Assembly: GCA_902805935.1 (NCBI GenBank)
Contig: CADCUR010000033.1
Span: 1 to 39,566, forward strand
Source of the DNA: an uncultured Pyrinomonadaceae bacterium
Lineage (GTDB): Bacteria; Acidobacteriota; Blastocatellia; Pyrinomonadales; Pyrinomonadaceae
Reading direction: 5' to 3'
DNA length: 39,566 nt
The notes beneath the pieces were generated by a model. The model had not been told where the DNA came from. It did not search any database and saw only the letters and a program-made list of their open reading frames with translations. The position numbers were made by a program, and so were the translations under genes. Below, one piece after another: positions 30,400 through 37,564 of this stretch (position 1 is the stretch's first letter; every line of letters begins with the position of its first letter).

Positions 30400-32190
30400 C
30401 TATTTTGAATTTTTCGCTTCGAGTTTGGTTTTCAGGCGGTTTATTTCCTCTGTTTCCGAAGCCAGCGTCAAAGCTTTTCGCCACGCCGCTTTCGCCGCGT
30501 CCGGCTTTCCCTGTTTTTGGTAAACGTCGCCGAGATGTTCGTGAATCGTCGAAGAAGAATCGTCAACCTGCAGAGCCGCTTTGAGGTGTTTCTCAGCTTC
30601 CGGCAGATTTCCGAGTTTGAAATAAGCCCAGCCCAAACTATCCAGATACGAGGGATTTGCCGGGTCAATCTCAACCGCTTGCTCGATAAGTTTCAGAGCC
30701 TCGCTGAGTTTCTCGTCGCGTTCAGTCAGAAAATACCCGAGATTGTTGAGCGCAATCGGGTTGCGCGGCGTGTTTGCCAGAATTCCGCGGAGGGTTTCTT
30801 CCGCGCCGCGAAAATCGCCGTTTGTTTGCTGCACGGTCGCCAGAGTCAGTCGAGCGATTTCTTTGCGTTCCGGGTTTTGCGTCGCCGCTAGCGCCTGATT
30901 GACGGCTTCGACGGCTTCTTTGCCACGCCGCGCCTGGCTGTAGAGGTTGGCGATATACAGATAATTTGAAAAATCATCAAACATTAACGAATCAAGCACG
31001 ATTTCGTTGCTGTCTCCGCCGGTCGTTTTGGGAGCGGTTTGAGCCGACGCTTTCTTTCCGATTAAAGATTTCACGAGCGCTACGGCTTCGTCGGTTTTTC
31101 CGCTGTCGGCTAAAATTTTCGCTTCGAGTCGCAACAGCGAATAATTATCTTTATTGCGGGCGCGGAGCGAGCGGACGGTTTCCAACGCTTCCGACTGTTT
31201 TCCGGTCCGCATTTGGAGTTTCGTTAAAATTTCTACTAAAGATATATTTTCGGGATTGGCATAGACGGCTTGCTGCAAAGCCGGAACAGCGATCGCTACC
31301 GCGGCGGCGTCCGCCGATTCGACGCCGCGCCGAAGCTGTTCGACGGCTTCTTCGTTATCGGAATTGTCGGCGACGGCGCGGCTCAAAACTTCGATTGCTT
31401 CGCGCGTCTCGCCTGATTCGAGCAGCGCTTGACCGTATTTGACCGTCGCGCCTTCGGGCGAGAGGTCAGCGCGCTCGCCCATCACTCTGCTGTAAAAATA
31501 CGGGTCGAGCGGCGTGGCTGAAGCCAGCCATTTTCTCAGCGCGTCAATGCGTTCGGCGGGCATTTTCGTTCTGGCGTAAAAGTCGCTCAAAAAAGCGAAC
31601 GCTTCAGCGTTGCGCGGGTCGAGCCGCGCGACTTCTTTCCACTCGGAAATCGCTTTCTGCGCCCAAACCGGGTCGAGCGTTCCGCCGTTGCCGCGGCTTT
31701 TAATCGTGTAAAGCCTGGCTAAAATCCGCCGCGCGCCGAAATTTCCCGGCTCGATTTTAGCAGCGATACAGGCGAGCGCGACGGCTTCTTCCAAATCATA
31801 CGGCGGAGCCAGCAAGGTCAACTCAGCCAGCGCGGTGTAGGCTTCGGCTAACAACGGATTCAGTTCGACGGCTTTCTGCAGCGCTTGTCTTGCCAACGCG
31901 ACGTTATTCGTCGCCGGAGAAGGCGAGCGGCGCGACGGGCGCATCGCCCAAATATGACGCTGACTTTCGAGCAGCTTGGCGTAAGCCTGCTCACGCCGCT
32001 CGCGCGAAACGGGCGTTTTGCCGGTTATTTGCTCTAGATTTCTGGCAGCCGCGACGGAAATTTTCGGCGCCGAATTCGTCAGTGGCGTTCGCGCCGGTAT
32101 GGGCGGCGGCTCATTGCCGGTTTGGGCGAAATTCGTCTGCCAGCCGATGAGCGTCGAGAAGATTATTAAACTGAGTTTTATACTTTTCAT
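30400..32190 (-). CDS. exported TPR-repeat protein
   Basis: 596 aa from the ATG at 32190. That start has AAAGG upstream and opens a signal peptide (MKSIKLSLIIFSTLIGWQ, then TNFAQ). The track's start at 32337 would overlap the next gene. After a proline-rich linker, TPR units run from about residue 80 to the end, for example ALQKAVELNPLLAEAYTALAEL, AVEIDPANPSYLDSLGWAYFKLG and AALQVDDSSSTIHEHLGDVYQKQG. It has no catalytic motif. It is probably a periplasmic or outer-membrane scaffold, with no specific partner identifiable. Confidence 0.85.
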   Translation of the reverse strand: MKSIKLSLIIFSTLIGWQTNFAQTGNEPPPIPARTPLTNSAPKISVAAARNLEQITGKTPVSRERREQAYAKLLESQRHIWAMRPSRRSPSPATNNVALARQALQKAVELNPLLAEAYTALAELTLLAPPYDLEEAVALACIAAKIEPGNFGARRILARLYTIKSRGNGGTLDPVWAQKAISEWKEVARLDPRNAEAFAFLSDFYARTKMPAERIDALRKWLASATPLDPYFYSRVMGERADLSPEGATVKYGQALLESGETREAIEVLSRAVADNSDNEEAVEQLRRGVESADAAAVAIAVPALQQAVYANPENISLVEILTKLQMRTGKQSEALETVRSLRARNKDNYSLLRLEAKILADSGKTDEAVALVKSLIGKKASAQTAPKTTGGDSNEIVLDSLMFDDFSNYLYIANLYSQARRGKEAVEAVNQALAATQNPERKEIARLTLATVQQTNGDFRGAEETLRGILANTPRNPIALNNLGYFLTERDEKLSEALKLIEQAVEIDPANPSYLDSLGWAYFKLGNLPEAEKHLKAALQVDDSSSTIHEHLGDVYQKQGKPDAAKAAWRKALTLASETEEINRLKTKLEAKNSK

Positions 32191-32318
32191 TGAAAAACCT
32201 TTTACACCTTTTCGCAGACCCGCCACGATTTTTTCCCACACTGACTTGCGCGAGTAATTTACCGAAAACACGATTAACGAAACTATTTCGGCTCGAATCG
32301 CCTCGAATGCCTCGCCGC

Positions 32319-32678
32319 TTAAACGGCAACCAGGCATCCGATGACCGTCAACAGTGTAGCAAAAACCGCTAAAATAATCGCGTTATTTTGTAAAGTTTTG
32401 AGCGGTCCCGTAATGTCCTTCAGCACTGCGACATCTTTCAATCTGTCCCAGCGAAAAAACATTCGCCGCAAAACAAACGCTCCTGCGGCGAGAAAAATCA
32501 TCGCCGCCCAGAGCGTTATCTGTGTTTGTCTTGAAATTGAATTTGCCGTCGCCGGCGCAAGCAGCCAAACCGCGCCGGTTAGAATTACCGTGAAAACGAT
32601 TTGCGCCGAAACTATCATCGCCGTCGCGCGGTAACGGCTTTCGAGCGCAGAAAGACTTTCGGGAGCGATTTCTTCCAT
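32319..32678 (-). CDS. small three-helix membrane protein, unknown function
   Basis: 119 aa beginning MEEIAPESLSALESRYRATA. Three hydrophobic segments are seen: about 20-43 (MIVSAQIVFTVILTGAVWLL), 53-70 (TLWAAMIFLAAGAFVL) and 98-118. The loop FRWDRLKDVAVLKDITGPLKTLQNN faces one side. No family is recognised. It precedes the TPR gene by 128 bp on the same strand, and a terminator separates it from the BamD-like gene. Confidence 0.65.
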   Translation of the reverse strand: MEEIAPESLSALESRYRATAMIVSAQIVFTVILTGAVWLLAPATANSISRQTQITLWAAMIFLAAGAFVLRRMFFRWDRLKDVAVLKDITGPLKTLQNNAIILAVFATLLTVIGCLVAV

Positions 32679-32689
32679 TTTTCCAAACT

Positions 32690-32774
32690 AAAAAAACGAC
32701 AGAGATGCCGAGACGAGCAGGAATATTAAAATAGAAAAATTTCTTTTATCAGTGTTCGCCTTGGCATCGCTGTC
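32690..32774 (-). terminator. long-stem terminator of the BamD-like gene
   Basis: On the minus strand GACAGCGATGCCAAG pairs with CTCGGCATCTCTGTC (13 of 15), with additional pairing in the AT-rich interior, and the stem is followed by GTTTTTTTAG. It lies about 20 bp after the stop of the BamD-like gene. Confidence 0.65.
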
Positions 32775-32794
32775 AATTTTTCGTCTTACAGCTT

Positions 32795-34312
32795 TTATTT
32801 TTGCTGCGCCTGCGGCTGAACCTGCGCCGCCGGTTTTTGCTGAGAAATTACGGTCGTCAGCGATTTCGGAATTTGCGAAGCGTTGATGTCGCCCTGATTT
32901 TCGATGATTTGGTCAATCAGCTCAAATTTCGTTTTATCGAAATCGTCGGTCATCAAAACGCCGTCTTTATCAATCGTCAGCGGATAAAGCCCGAAAAGTT
33001 CGTTTTTGAAATTGGCAATGAACGATTTCTTTTCCGGCGGCAGAACTTTCGTTCGTTCGGGATTCGCTTGGGGAACTTCCGCGCCGATAAGCTGCAACTG
33101 CTCTTTGGATTTTTCGACGTAATCGCTGTTCGGATAATCGCGCACGAGTTGCTGGAAATATCTGGCTGCCTGATCGGTTTCTTCCTCGACTTGATAAGTC
33201 ACGGCGAGCTTGAAAAGGGCTTCGTCCATAAAGGTAAAATTCGGAAACTTATCCAGAATTTCTCGATAACGCGACTGCGCTCCTTTGAGTCCGCCTTTCT
33301 GCTGGTCAACCGATTGTTTGTAATAAAAATTGGCGATATAAAGATTGTGCAGACCGAGATTGTCCTGAACTTCAACCAGCCGCTTGTTAACCAAATCCTT
33401 TAAAATCGTATTCGGGTGCTGCTGCAATAAAGCGCGCAGGCGCTGTTCGGCGCGGCGGGCGCGGGTCGAATCGCGGTCGGGCAGTCCGATTTGGCGCATT
33501 TCCGATTCGGCGATTTTTAGAAAAACGCGGTCGGCGAGCGGATGCGTCGGGAAAAACGTCAGCCAGTCTTGATAAGCCGAGGCTGCTTGAATCAACGCGC
33601 TCGTCGTGCCTTCGAGGAAAAACGAATCGGCGACAGCGAGTTTCGCCATCGGCAGATACGGCGAATCGGGATAAGTCGTGATAATCGTCTGGAAAAGCAG
33701 CCGCCCGACATCGTAATTATTTTTGCGGACTTCTTTGGTCGCCACGATGAAAAGCTCGCGATCGCGTCCCGGCGTGACATTGCCGATTAACTCTTCATAC
33801 TCGTCGGTTCCGCCACCGAAAATTCCCAGAAACTTTTTCTTTTTCTTGATTTCACGCGCCGTTCCTTCGGGCGAGGCGGGATTTGCCCGCAAACTTGCCG
33901 TTTCGGTCAGCGCCGTGTCGGTTCTGAGCTGCAGTTCGTTGACGGAGGCTTCCAGCCCGTCAACTTCCGACGCTTCGTATTTTTCCGAGCGGTCGGCTTT
34001 GCCGCGCAGAGTGTTGACTTCCGATTGCAAGCTCGTCGCTTCTTTCTCCAAACCTCTGAGTCGTCCGAGCGGCGTTTCGAGTTTTGATTTATCGTCTTTT
34101 TTCGATTTGTCTTCTTTATTGTCTTCTTTCAAAACCGAAGCCGCGCTGCCGAGCGAACGGCGCATCGTCTCTAATTTCTGCCGCATCACTTCGAGCCGCT
34201 GCGCGATGGAACCCTGCGTTTCGTTCTTCTGCTGCTGCGCCCAAGCTGGCGCGACGAAACTCAATAAAAGAAACAAACTCAAAACAATCGCTTTATTTTT
34301 TTGTATGAACAT
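32795..34312 (-). CDS. BamD/YfiO-like TPR protein with N-terminal coiled coil
   Basis: 505 aa. Signal peptide (AIVLSLFLLLSFVAPAWAQ), then a predicted coiled coil (about 30-150: RLEVMRQKLETMRRSLG, LRGLEKEATSLQSEVNTLRG). It is followed by TPR-like repeats of BamD type (YDVGRLLFQTIITTYPDSPYLPMAKLAVADS; RYREILDKFPNF.FMDEALFKLAVTY; YFQQLVRDYPNSDY). The last hundred residues are not repeats and end Gln-rich. True BamD is an outer-membrane lipoprotein of about 245 aa that helps assemble beta-barrels. Here there is no lipobox Cys and the protein is twice as long, so this is a relative rather than a proven BamD. GAGG precedes the ATG. Confidence 0.7.
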   Translation of the reverse strand: MFIQKNKAIVLSLFLLLSFVAPAWAQQQKNETQGSIAQRLEVMRQKLETMRRSLGSAASVLKEDNKEDKSKKDDKSKLETPLGRLRGLEKEATSLQSEVNTLRGKADRSEKYEASEVDGLEASVNELQLRTDTALTETASLRANPASPEGTAREIKKKKKFLGIFGGGTDEYEELIGNVTPGRDRELFIVATKEVRKNNYDVGRLLFQTIITTYPDSPYLPMAKLAVADSFFLEGTTSALIQAASAYQDWLTFFPTHPLADRVFLKIAESEMRQIGLPDRDSTRARRAEQRLRALLQQHPNTILKDLVNKRLVEVQDNLGLHNLYIANFYYKQSVDQQKGGLKGAQSRYREILDKFPNFTFMDEALFKLAVTYQVEEETDQAARYFQQLVRDYPNSDYVEKSKEQLQLIGAEVPQANPERTKVLPPEKKSFIANFKNELFGLYPLTIDKDGVLMTDDFDKTKFELIDQIIENQGDINASQIPKSLTTVISQQKPAAQVQPQAQQK

Positions 34313-34325
34313 AATTACCTCAATT

Positions 34326-34464
34326 CGATTTTGGATTTTAGACTTTGGATTAATCTATTTTATAAATTTTCGTTACTATAAGACATTGAATCTAGATATG
34401 TGAAGCAAATCAATTCTCGATGAACGATTGCAATCCAAAATCTAAAATCTAAAATCCAGAATCG
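34326..34464. repeat. small intergenic element with heptameric inverted ends
   Basis: The left end (34326-34351) contains CGATTTTGGATTTTAGA and CTTTGGATT. The right end (34432-34464), read in reverse complement, contains CGATTCTGGATTTTAGA and TTTTGGATT, plus exactly one additional TTTTAGA heptamer. Between them are 80 bp with no ORF. The right arm abuts the rpe stop codon. It resembles a MITE in form only; no target duplication was identified. Confidence 0.6.
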
Positions 34465-35127
34465 TCAAGTCCAAACGGTCGCCGCCTCTATTAAAGCCTT
34501 TACTCCTTTTTCTCCGTCGCCGTCGCCGAAAACGCCGGTTCCCGAAACGATGATGTCCGCGCCCGTTTCAATTACTTTCGCAATGTTAGACGCATCAATG
34601 CCGCCGTCAATTTCAATTTTCGTCGGCAGACCGCGCTCGTCAATCATCCGGCGCAGACGGCGCAGTTTATCCGTCGCCGTGTGAATATATTTTTGTCCGC
34701 CGAAACCCGGATTGACCGACATCAGTAAAACAAAATCGGCAAACGGCAGCCCTTCTTCTAAACTGGACAGCGCCGTCGCTGGATTGATCGCAATGCCCGC
34801 CTGCCCGCCCGCTTCCCGAATCGCCGTCAGCGTGCGCTGCAAATGCGGGTCGGCTTCGACGTGAACCGAAACCATATTGGCTCCGGCGCGGACGAATTCG
34901 GCGGCGTAGCGGTTCGGCTCGACGATCATCAAATGACAATCAATCGTCAAATCCGTGATTCGGCGGATGGATTTGACGATTGGCAAACCGATTGTGATGT
35001 TCGGCACGAATTGACCGTCCATCACGTCAACGTGCAAAATTTTCGCGCCGCCCGCGCCGACCGCCGCGATTTCTTCCGCCAATTTGGTAAAATCCGACGA
35101 TAAAAGCGAAGGAGCTATTTCAAACAT
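34465..35127 (-). CDS. rpe: ribulose-phosphate 3-epimerase
   Basis: Interconverts ribulose-5-phosphate and xylulose-5-phosphate in the pentose phosphate pathway. 220 aa TIM barrel, the usual size. It starts MFEIAPSLLSSDFTKLAEEI and has HVDVMDGQFVPNITIG (metal and catalytic Asp), DCHLMIVEPNRY, VNPGFGGQKYI and KIEIDGGIDASNI (second catalytic Asp). There is no Shine-Dalgarno upstream. A candidate promoter and a 20/21-bp repeat array precede it. Confidence 0.96.
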   Translation of the reverse strand: MFEIAPSLLSSDFTKLAEEIAAVGAGGAKILHVDVMDGQFVPNITIGLPIVKSIRRITDLTIDCHLMIVEPNRYAAEFVRAGANMVSVHVEADPHLQRTLTAIREAGGQAGIAINPATALSSLEEGLPFADFVLLMSVNPGFGGQKYIHTATDKLRRLRRMIDERGLPTKIEIDGGIDASNIAKVIETGADIIVSGTGVFGDGDGEKGVKALIEAATVWT

Positions 35128-35138
35128 TTAATTTTCTG

Positions 35139-35166
35139 TCTATATCTCGGCAAATCTCAAAATCAA
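35139..35166 (-). promoter_or_regulatory. candidate rpe promoter
   Basis: On the minus strand TTGATT (35161-35166), 16 bp, TATAGA (35139-35144), with the ATG 11 bp after the -10, giving an almost leaderless message. The -35 box is 4 bp from the repeat array. Confidence 0.4.
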
Positions 35167-35170
35167 CGCA

Positions 35171-35332
35171 TAAATGCTCATTTTATACGACAATCGTACA
35201 TTTGAACGTGCAATCGGTCATAAGGAAACACTTTTCGCATATTTGAGACTACAATCGCTCATTTCAGTGTGCAAACCATACATTTGAGATTGCAATCGAA
35301 CATTTTACTTTTCAATCGAATCTGTTTCGGAA
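35171..35332. repeat. 20/21-bp direct-repeat array upstream of rpe
   Basis: Eight degenerate units start at 35171, 35191, 35211, 35231, 35252, 35272, 35293 and 35313, so spacing is 20, 20, 20, 21, 20, 21, 20. The consensus is about CAATCGNNCATTTGANNNTG; six of eight units keep CAAT or CAAA at the start and six keep CAT at positions 9-11. No ORF covers it. The remaining bases to 35423 are unremarkable AT-rich DNA. Confidence 0.75.
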
Positions 35333-35423
35333 CAGGCAAAAATCGCATTGATTTTTGCCTTTCACCTTTTTACTTTTTTCTCGTTACTTGGTTGCAAAAA
35401 TAAAACGCATCGTTGCTTGCCTC

Positions 35424-36101
35424 TCACGGCTGCGGCGTTCGGCGCGGGCGCACGTCGCTGCCGGTCGGCGCTTTATTGGAATCCGGTTTGCTCTGATTTG
35501 CATTCGACTTGTTTGAATTATTAGTCGCCGCGTTTTTGTTCGATTTATCGCCCACGTTTGAATTTTTAGCGTTGGAATTATTGCCGTCCGACGAATTTGA
35601 ATTATCGTTCGAGCTGTTGCCGATAATGTCGCGCGTAGTGGAACTTTTTTTCTTGTTAGCGTTCGTGTTGGCGTTGGTCTTGTTGGTTTTCTTCGGTTTG
35701 TCGGAAATCAATTCCTCGATTTTTTCGCTGTCGTTCTCTTCGCTCGTATTCTTTTTAATCGTCACCGGAGTTTCGTCGCCTTCGGGATTCGTCTTGCTGG
35801 TGACGACGAGAATCATCTGCCCGGTTTTCACCGTATCGCCCGCTTTCGGCAGTTGTTCCAGAACCGTGTTCGGCTTTTCGTTGCTGTAACGGTCGGCGCG
35901 TTTTTTGATTCGCAAGCCCAAACTCGCCAATTCCCTTTCGCTCTCGACCAAATCCTTGCCGACGATTTCCGGGACTTTCAATTCCTCGCCCTGCAAAGAC
36001 AAATAAACTACACCGACCGCGCCGAACATAAACGCCACGGCGAGCGCAACGACGATAAATAATTTTCCGAACGCCGATGCGCCTTTTCTGATTAAACTCA
36101 T
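35424..36101 (-). CDS. membrane-anchored PASTA-domain protein with Asn-rich tail
   Basis: 225 aa. Short cytoplasmic N-terminus (MSLIRKGASAFGK), one transmembrane helix (about 14-36), then one PASTA domain (about 42-103: KVPEIVGKDLVESERELASLGL, QLPKAGDTVKTGQMILVVTS). The second half is low complexity, rich in Asn, Ser and Lys, ending RPRRTPQP. PASTA domains bind muropeptides or peptidoglycan and usually sit on Ser/Thr kinases or penicillin-binding proteins; this one has neither. It follows rsmB on the same strand, an order seen in other bacteria next to rpe. Confidence 0.82.
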   Translation of the reverse strand: MSLIRKGASAFGKLFIVVALAVAFMFGAVGVVYLSLQGEELKVPEIVGKDLVESERELASLGLRIKKRADRYSNEKPNTVLEQLPKAGDTVKTGQMILVVTSKTNPEGDETPVTIKKNTSEENDSEKIEELISDKPKKTNKTNANTNANKKKSSTTRDIIGNSSNDNSNSSDGNNSNAKNSNVGDKSNKNAATNNSNKSNANQSKPDSNKAPTGSDVRPRRTPQP

Positions 36102-36178
36102 TTTTTTTATTTGGAACGAACGGCGCTTCGCCGACTTTAATTTAGAAGCCCGACGGCTTCGCCCGGGAAAGAAACTTT

Positions 36179-37564
36179 TTAGACTTTATCAAAAACCCGT
36201 CTCTTTTTAAACACGGCGACGAAAAATCCGTCGGTTTCGTCGCGCTGCGGAAGCGTCCGCGCATAATTTTCCGCCGTCGCAAATCTGCCGAAAGCATCAG
36301 GCGTGATTTTTTCAAACTCCGTGTTTTCGGATAAGAATTTCTCCGCGACCGCTTCGTTCTCCTCAGATTCGAGCGAACAGGTCGAATAAACTAACCTGCC
36401 GCCCGGCTTGACGAGTTTTGATGCGCCATACAGAATTCTAAGTTGTTTTTCGGCTAAAAAAGCGAAATCTTCCGCGCGCAGGAAATAGCGAATCTCCGGG
36501 TTATGCCGAATCGTTCCCGTCCCCGAACACGGCGCGTCAACTAAAACGACATCGAAACTCTCGTCGGCGAACGGCAAATCTTTTTCTGCATCGTAACGCA
36601 CAATCTCGACCGAATCCGCGCCCTGCCTGCGGCAATTTGCCTGCAGGATTTTAATGCGATGCTGATAAAAATCTCCAGCGACAATCGGATTTCGGATTTC
36701 GGATTTCGGATTTCGGATTTGGTTTCTAAAATCTAAAATATAGTTTTCAGATTTAAAGATTTGCGATTTTCGATTTGCAATCAGCGTCGTCTTGCTGCCC
36801 GGCGCGGCGCAAACGTCGAGAAAACTTTCTCCGTCTTCGAGCGCGACGATTTGAGCGACGAGCTGCGACGCTTCGTCTTGAAAATAAATTTTTCCTTCGG
36901 CGGCATACGCACGCAAAATTTCGTTTGAGCCGAAAACTTTCCAGGCGTTTGAAACAACGCCCGATTCGACAGTTTCCAAATTGAGTTTGCTCAAAATCGT
37001 TAAAGTGTTTTCATCGGATTTCGCCGTCAGCCGAAAAACCGCCGTCGGAGTTTCGTTGTTGACCAGAGCGAGTTTGGCGGCGTCCGCGAAACCGAATTGC
37101 CGCGTCCACCGCTCGATCAGCCAGCGCGGATGCGAAGTTTCAACTGAAATTCGTTCGATTTCATCCGCATAATCGAGTTCTGTATTCTCGCGCGCGAATC
37201 TTCGCAGAACCGCGTTGACGAATCCTTTCGCCGAAGTTTTCTTTGCTCGAACAGCGAGATTAACCGAATCGTTGATGGCGGCGTGCGCCGGAACTTTGTC
37301 TAGGTAAATCAATTGATAAAGCCCGATTCGCAAAATGATTTTTACCGCCGAATCGAGTTTTTTTCCGTTCGTCAGTTTTTCAATCAGCCGGTCAAGATAA
37401 AGCTGTCGTCTTAAAACGCCGAGCGTCAGCGCGTGGCAAAGACCGCGGTCTTTCGCTTCAAGATTTTCTTCCGCGGCAGGCAAAAGAGCTGACGAAAACG
37501 CTTTGTCGTGTTCGATTTTCGTGAGAATTTCAAAAGCGGCGATTCTAGCGGGTGAGACTTTCAT
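36179..37564 (-). CDS. rsmB: 16S rRNA (cytosine-C5)-methyltransferase RsmB, with repeat insertion
   Basis: SAM-dependent methylation of 16S C967. 461 aa: N-terminal NusB-like domain (ARIAAFEILTKIEHDKAF), then a Rossmann methyltransferase. SAM motif is SFLDVCAAPGSKTTLIA (about 248-263); the general-base/PC motif VDAPCSGTGTIRHNPEI has C346; the nucleophile motif VYSTCSLES has C396. Between SAM motif I and the next strand (IVAGDFYQHRIK) lie about 30 extra residues (264-293) encoded by a heptamer array. The segment is usually only a few residues long, so this is a surface-loop insertion. Start overlaps the trhO stop by ATGA. The gap 36102-36178 downstream has two GC-rich hairpins without T-tracts. 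Confidence 0.94.
   Translation of the reverse strand: MKVSPARIAAFEILTKIEHDKAFSSALLPAAEENLEAKDRGLCHALTLGVLRRQLYLDRLIEKLTNGKKLDSAVKIILRIGLYQLIYLDKVPAHAAINDSVNLAVRAKKTSAKGFVNAVLRRFARENTELDYADEIERISVETSHPRWLIERWTRQFGFADAAKLALVNNETPTAVFRLTAKSDENTLTILSKLNLETVESGVVSNAWKVFGSNEILRAYAAEGKIYFQDEASQLVAQIVALEDGESFLDVCAAPGSKTTLIANRKSQIFKSENYILDFRNQIRNPKSEIRNPIVAGDFYQHRIKILQANCRRQGADSVEIVRYDAEKDLPFADESFDVVLVDAPCSGTGTIRHNPEIRYFLRAEDFAFLAEKQLRILYGASKLVKPGGRLVYSTCSLESEENEAVAEKFLSENTEFEKITPDAFGRFATAENYARTLPQRDETDGFFVAVFKKRRVFDKV
36687..36777. repeat. heptamer array inside rsmB
   Basis: Thirteen 7-mers in register on the + strand: GGATTTC four times, GGATTTG, GTTTCTA, AAATCTA, AAATATA, GTTTTCA, GATTTAA, AGATTTG, CGATTTT, CGATTTG. 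It is the longest array in the window and is translated on the minus strand into IRNPKSEIRNP and flanks. Confidence 0.9.

Noticed and set aside
32191-32337. N-terminal extension of the 596-aa TPR protein
   Set aside because: It would overlap the small membrane protein gene, and the internal Met starts a clear signal peptide with a ribosome site.
34326-34464. Insertion sequence
   Set aside because: The element has inverted ends but no transposase ORF and no visible target-site duplication.
35171-35332. CRISPR array
   Set aside because: Units are adjacent with no unique spacers, are degenerate, and no cas gene is present in the window.
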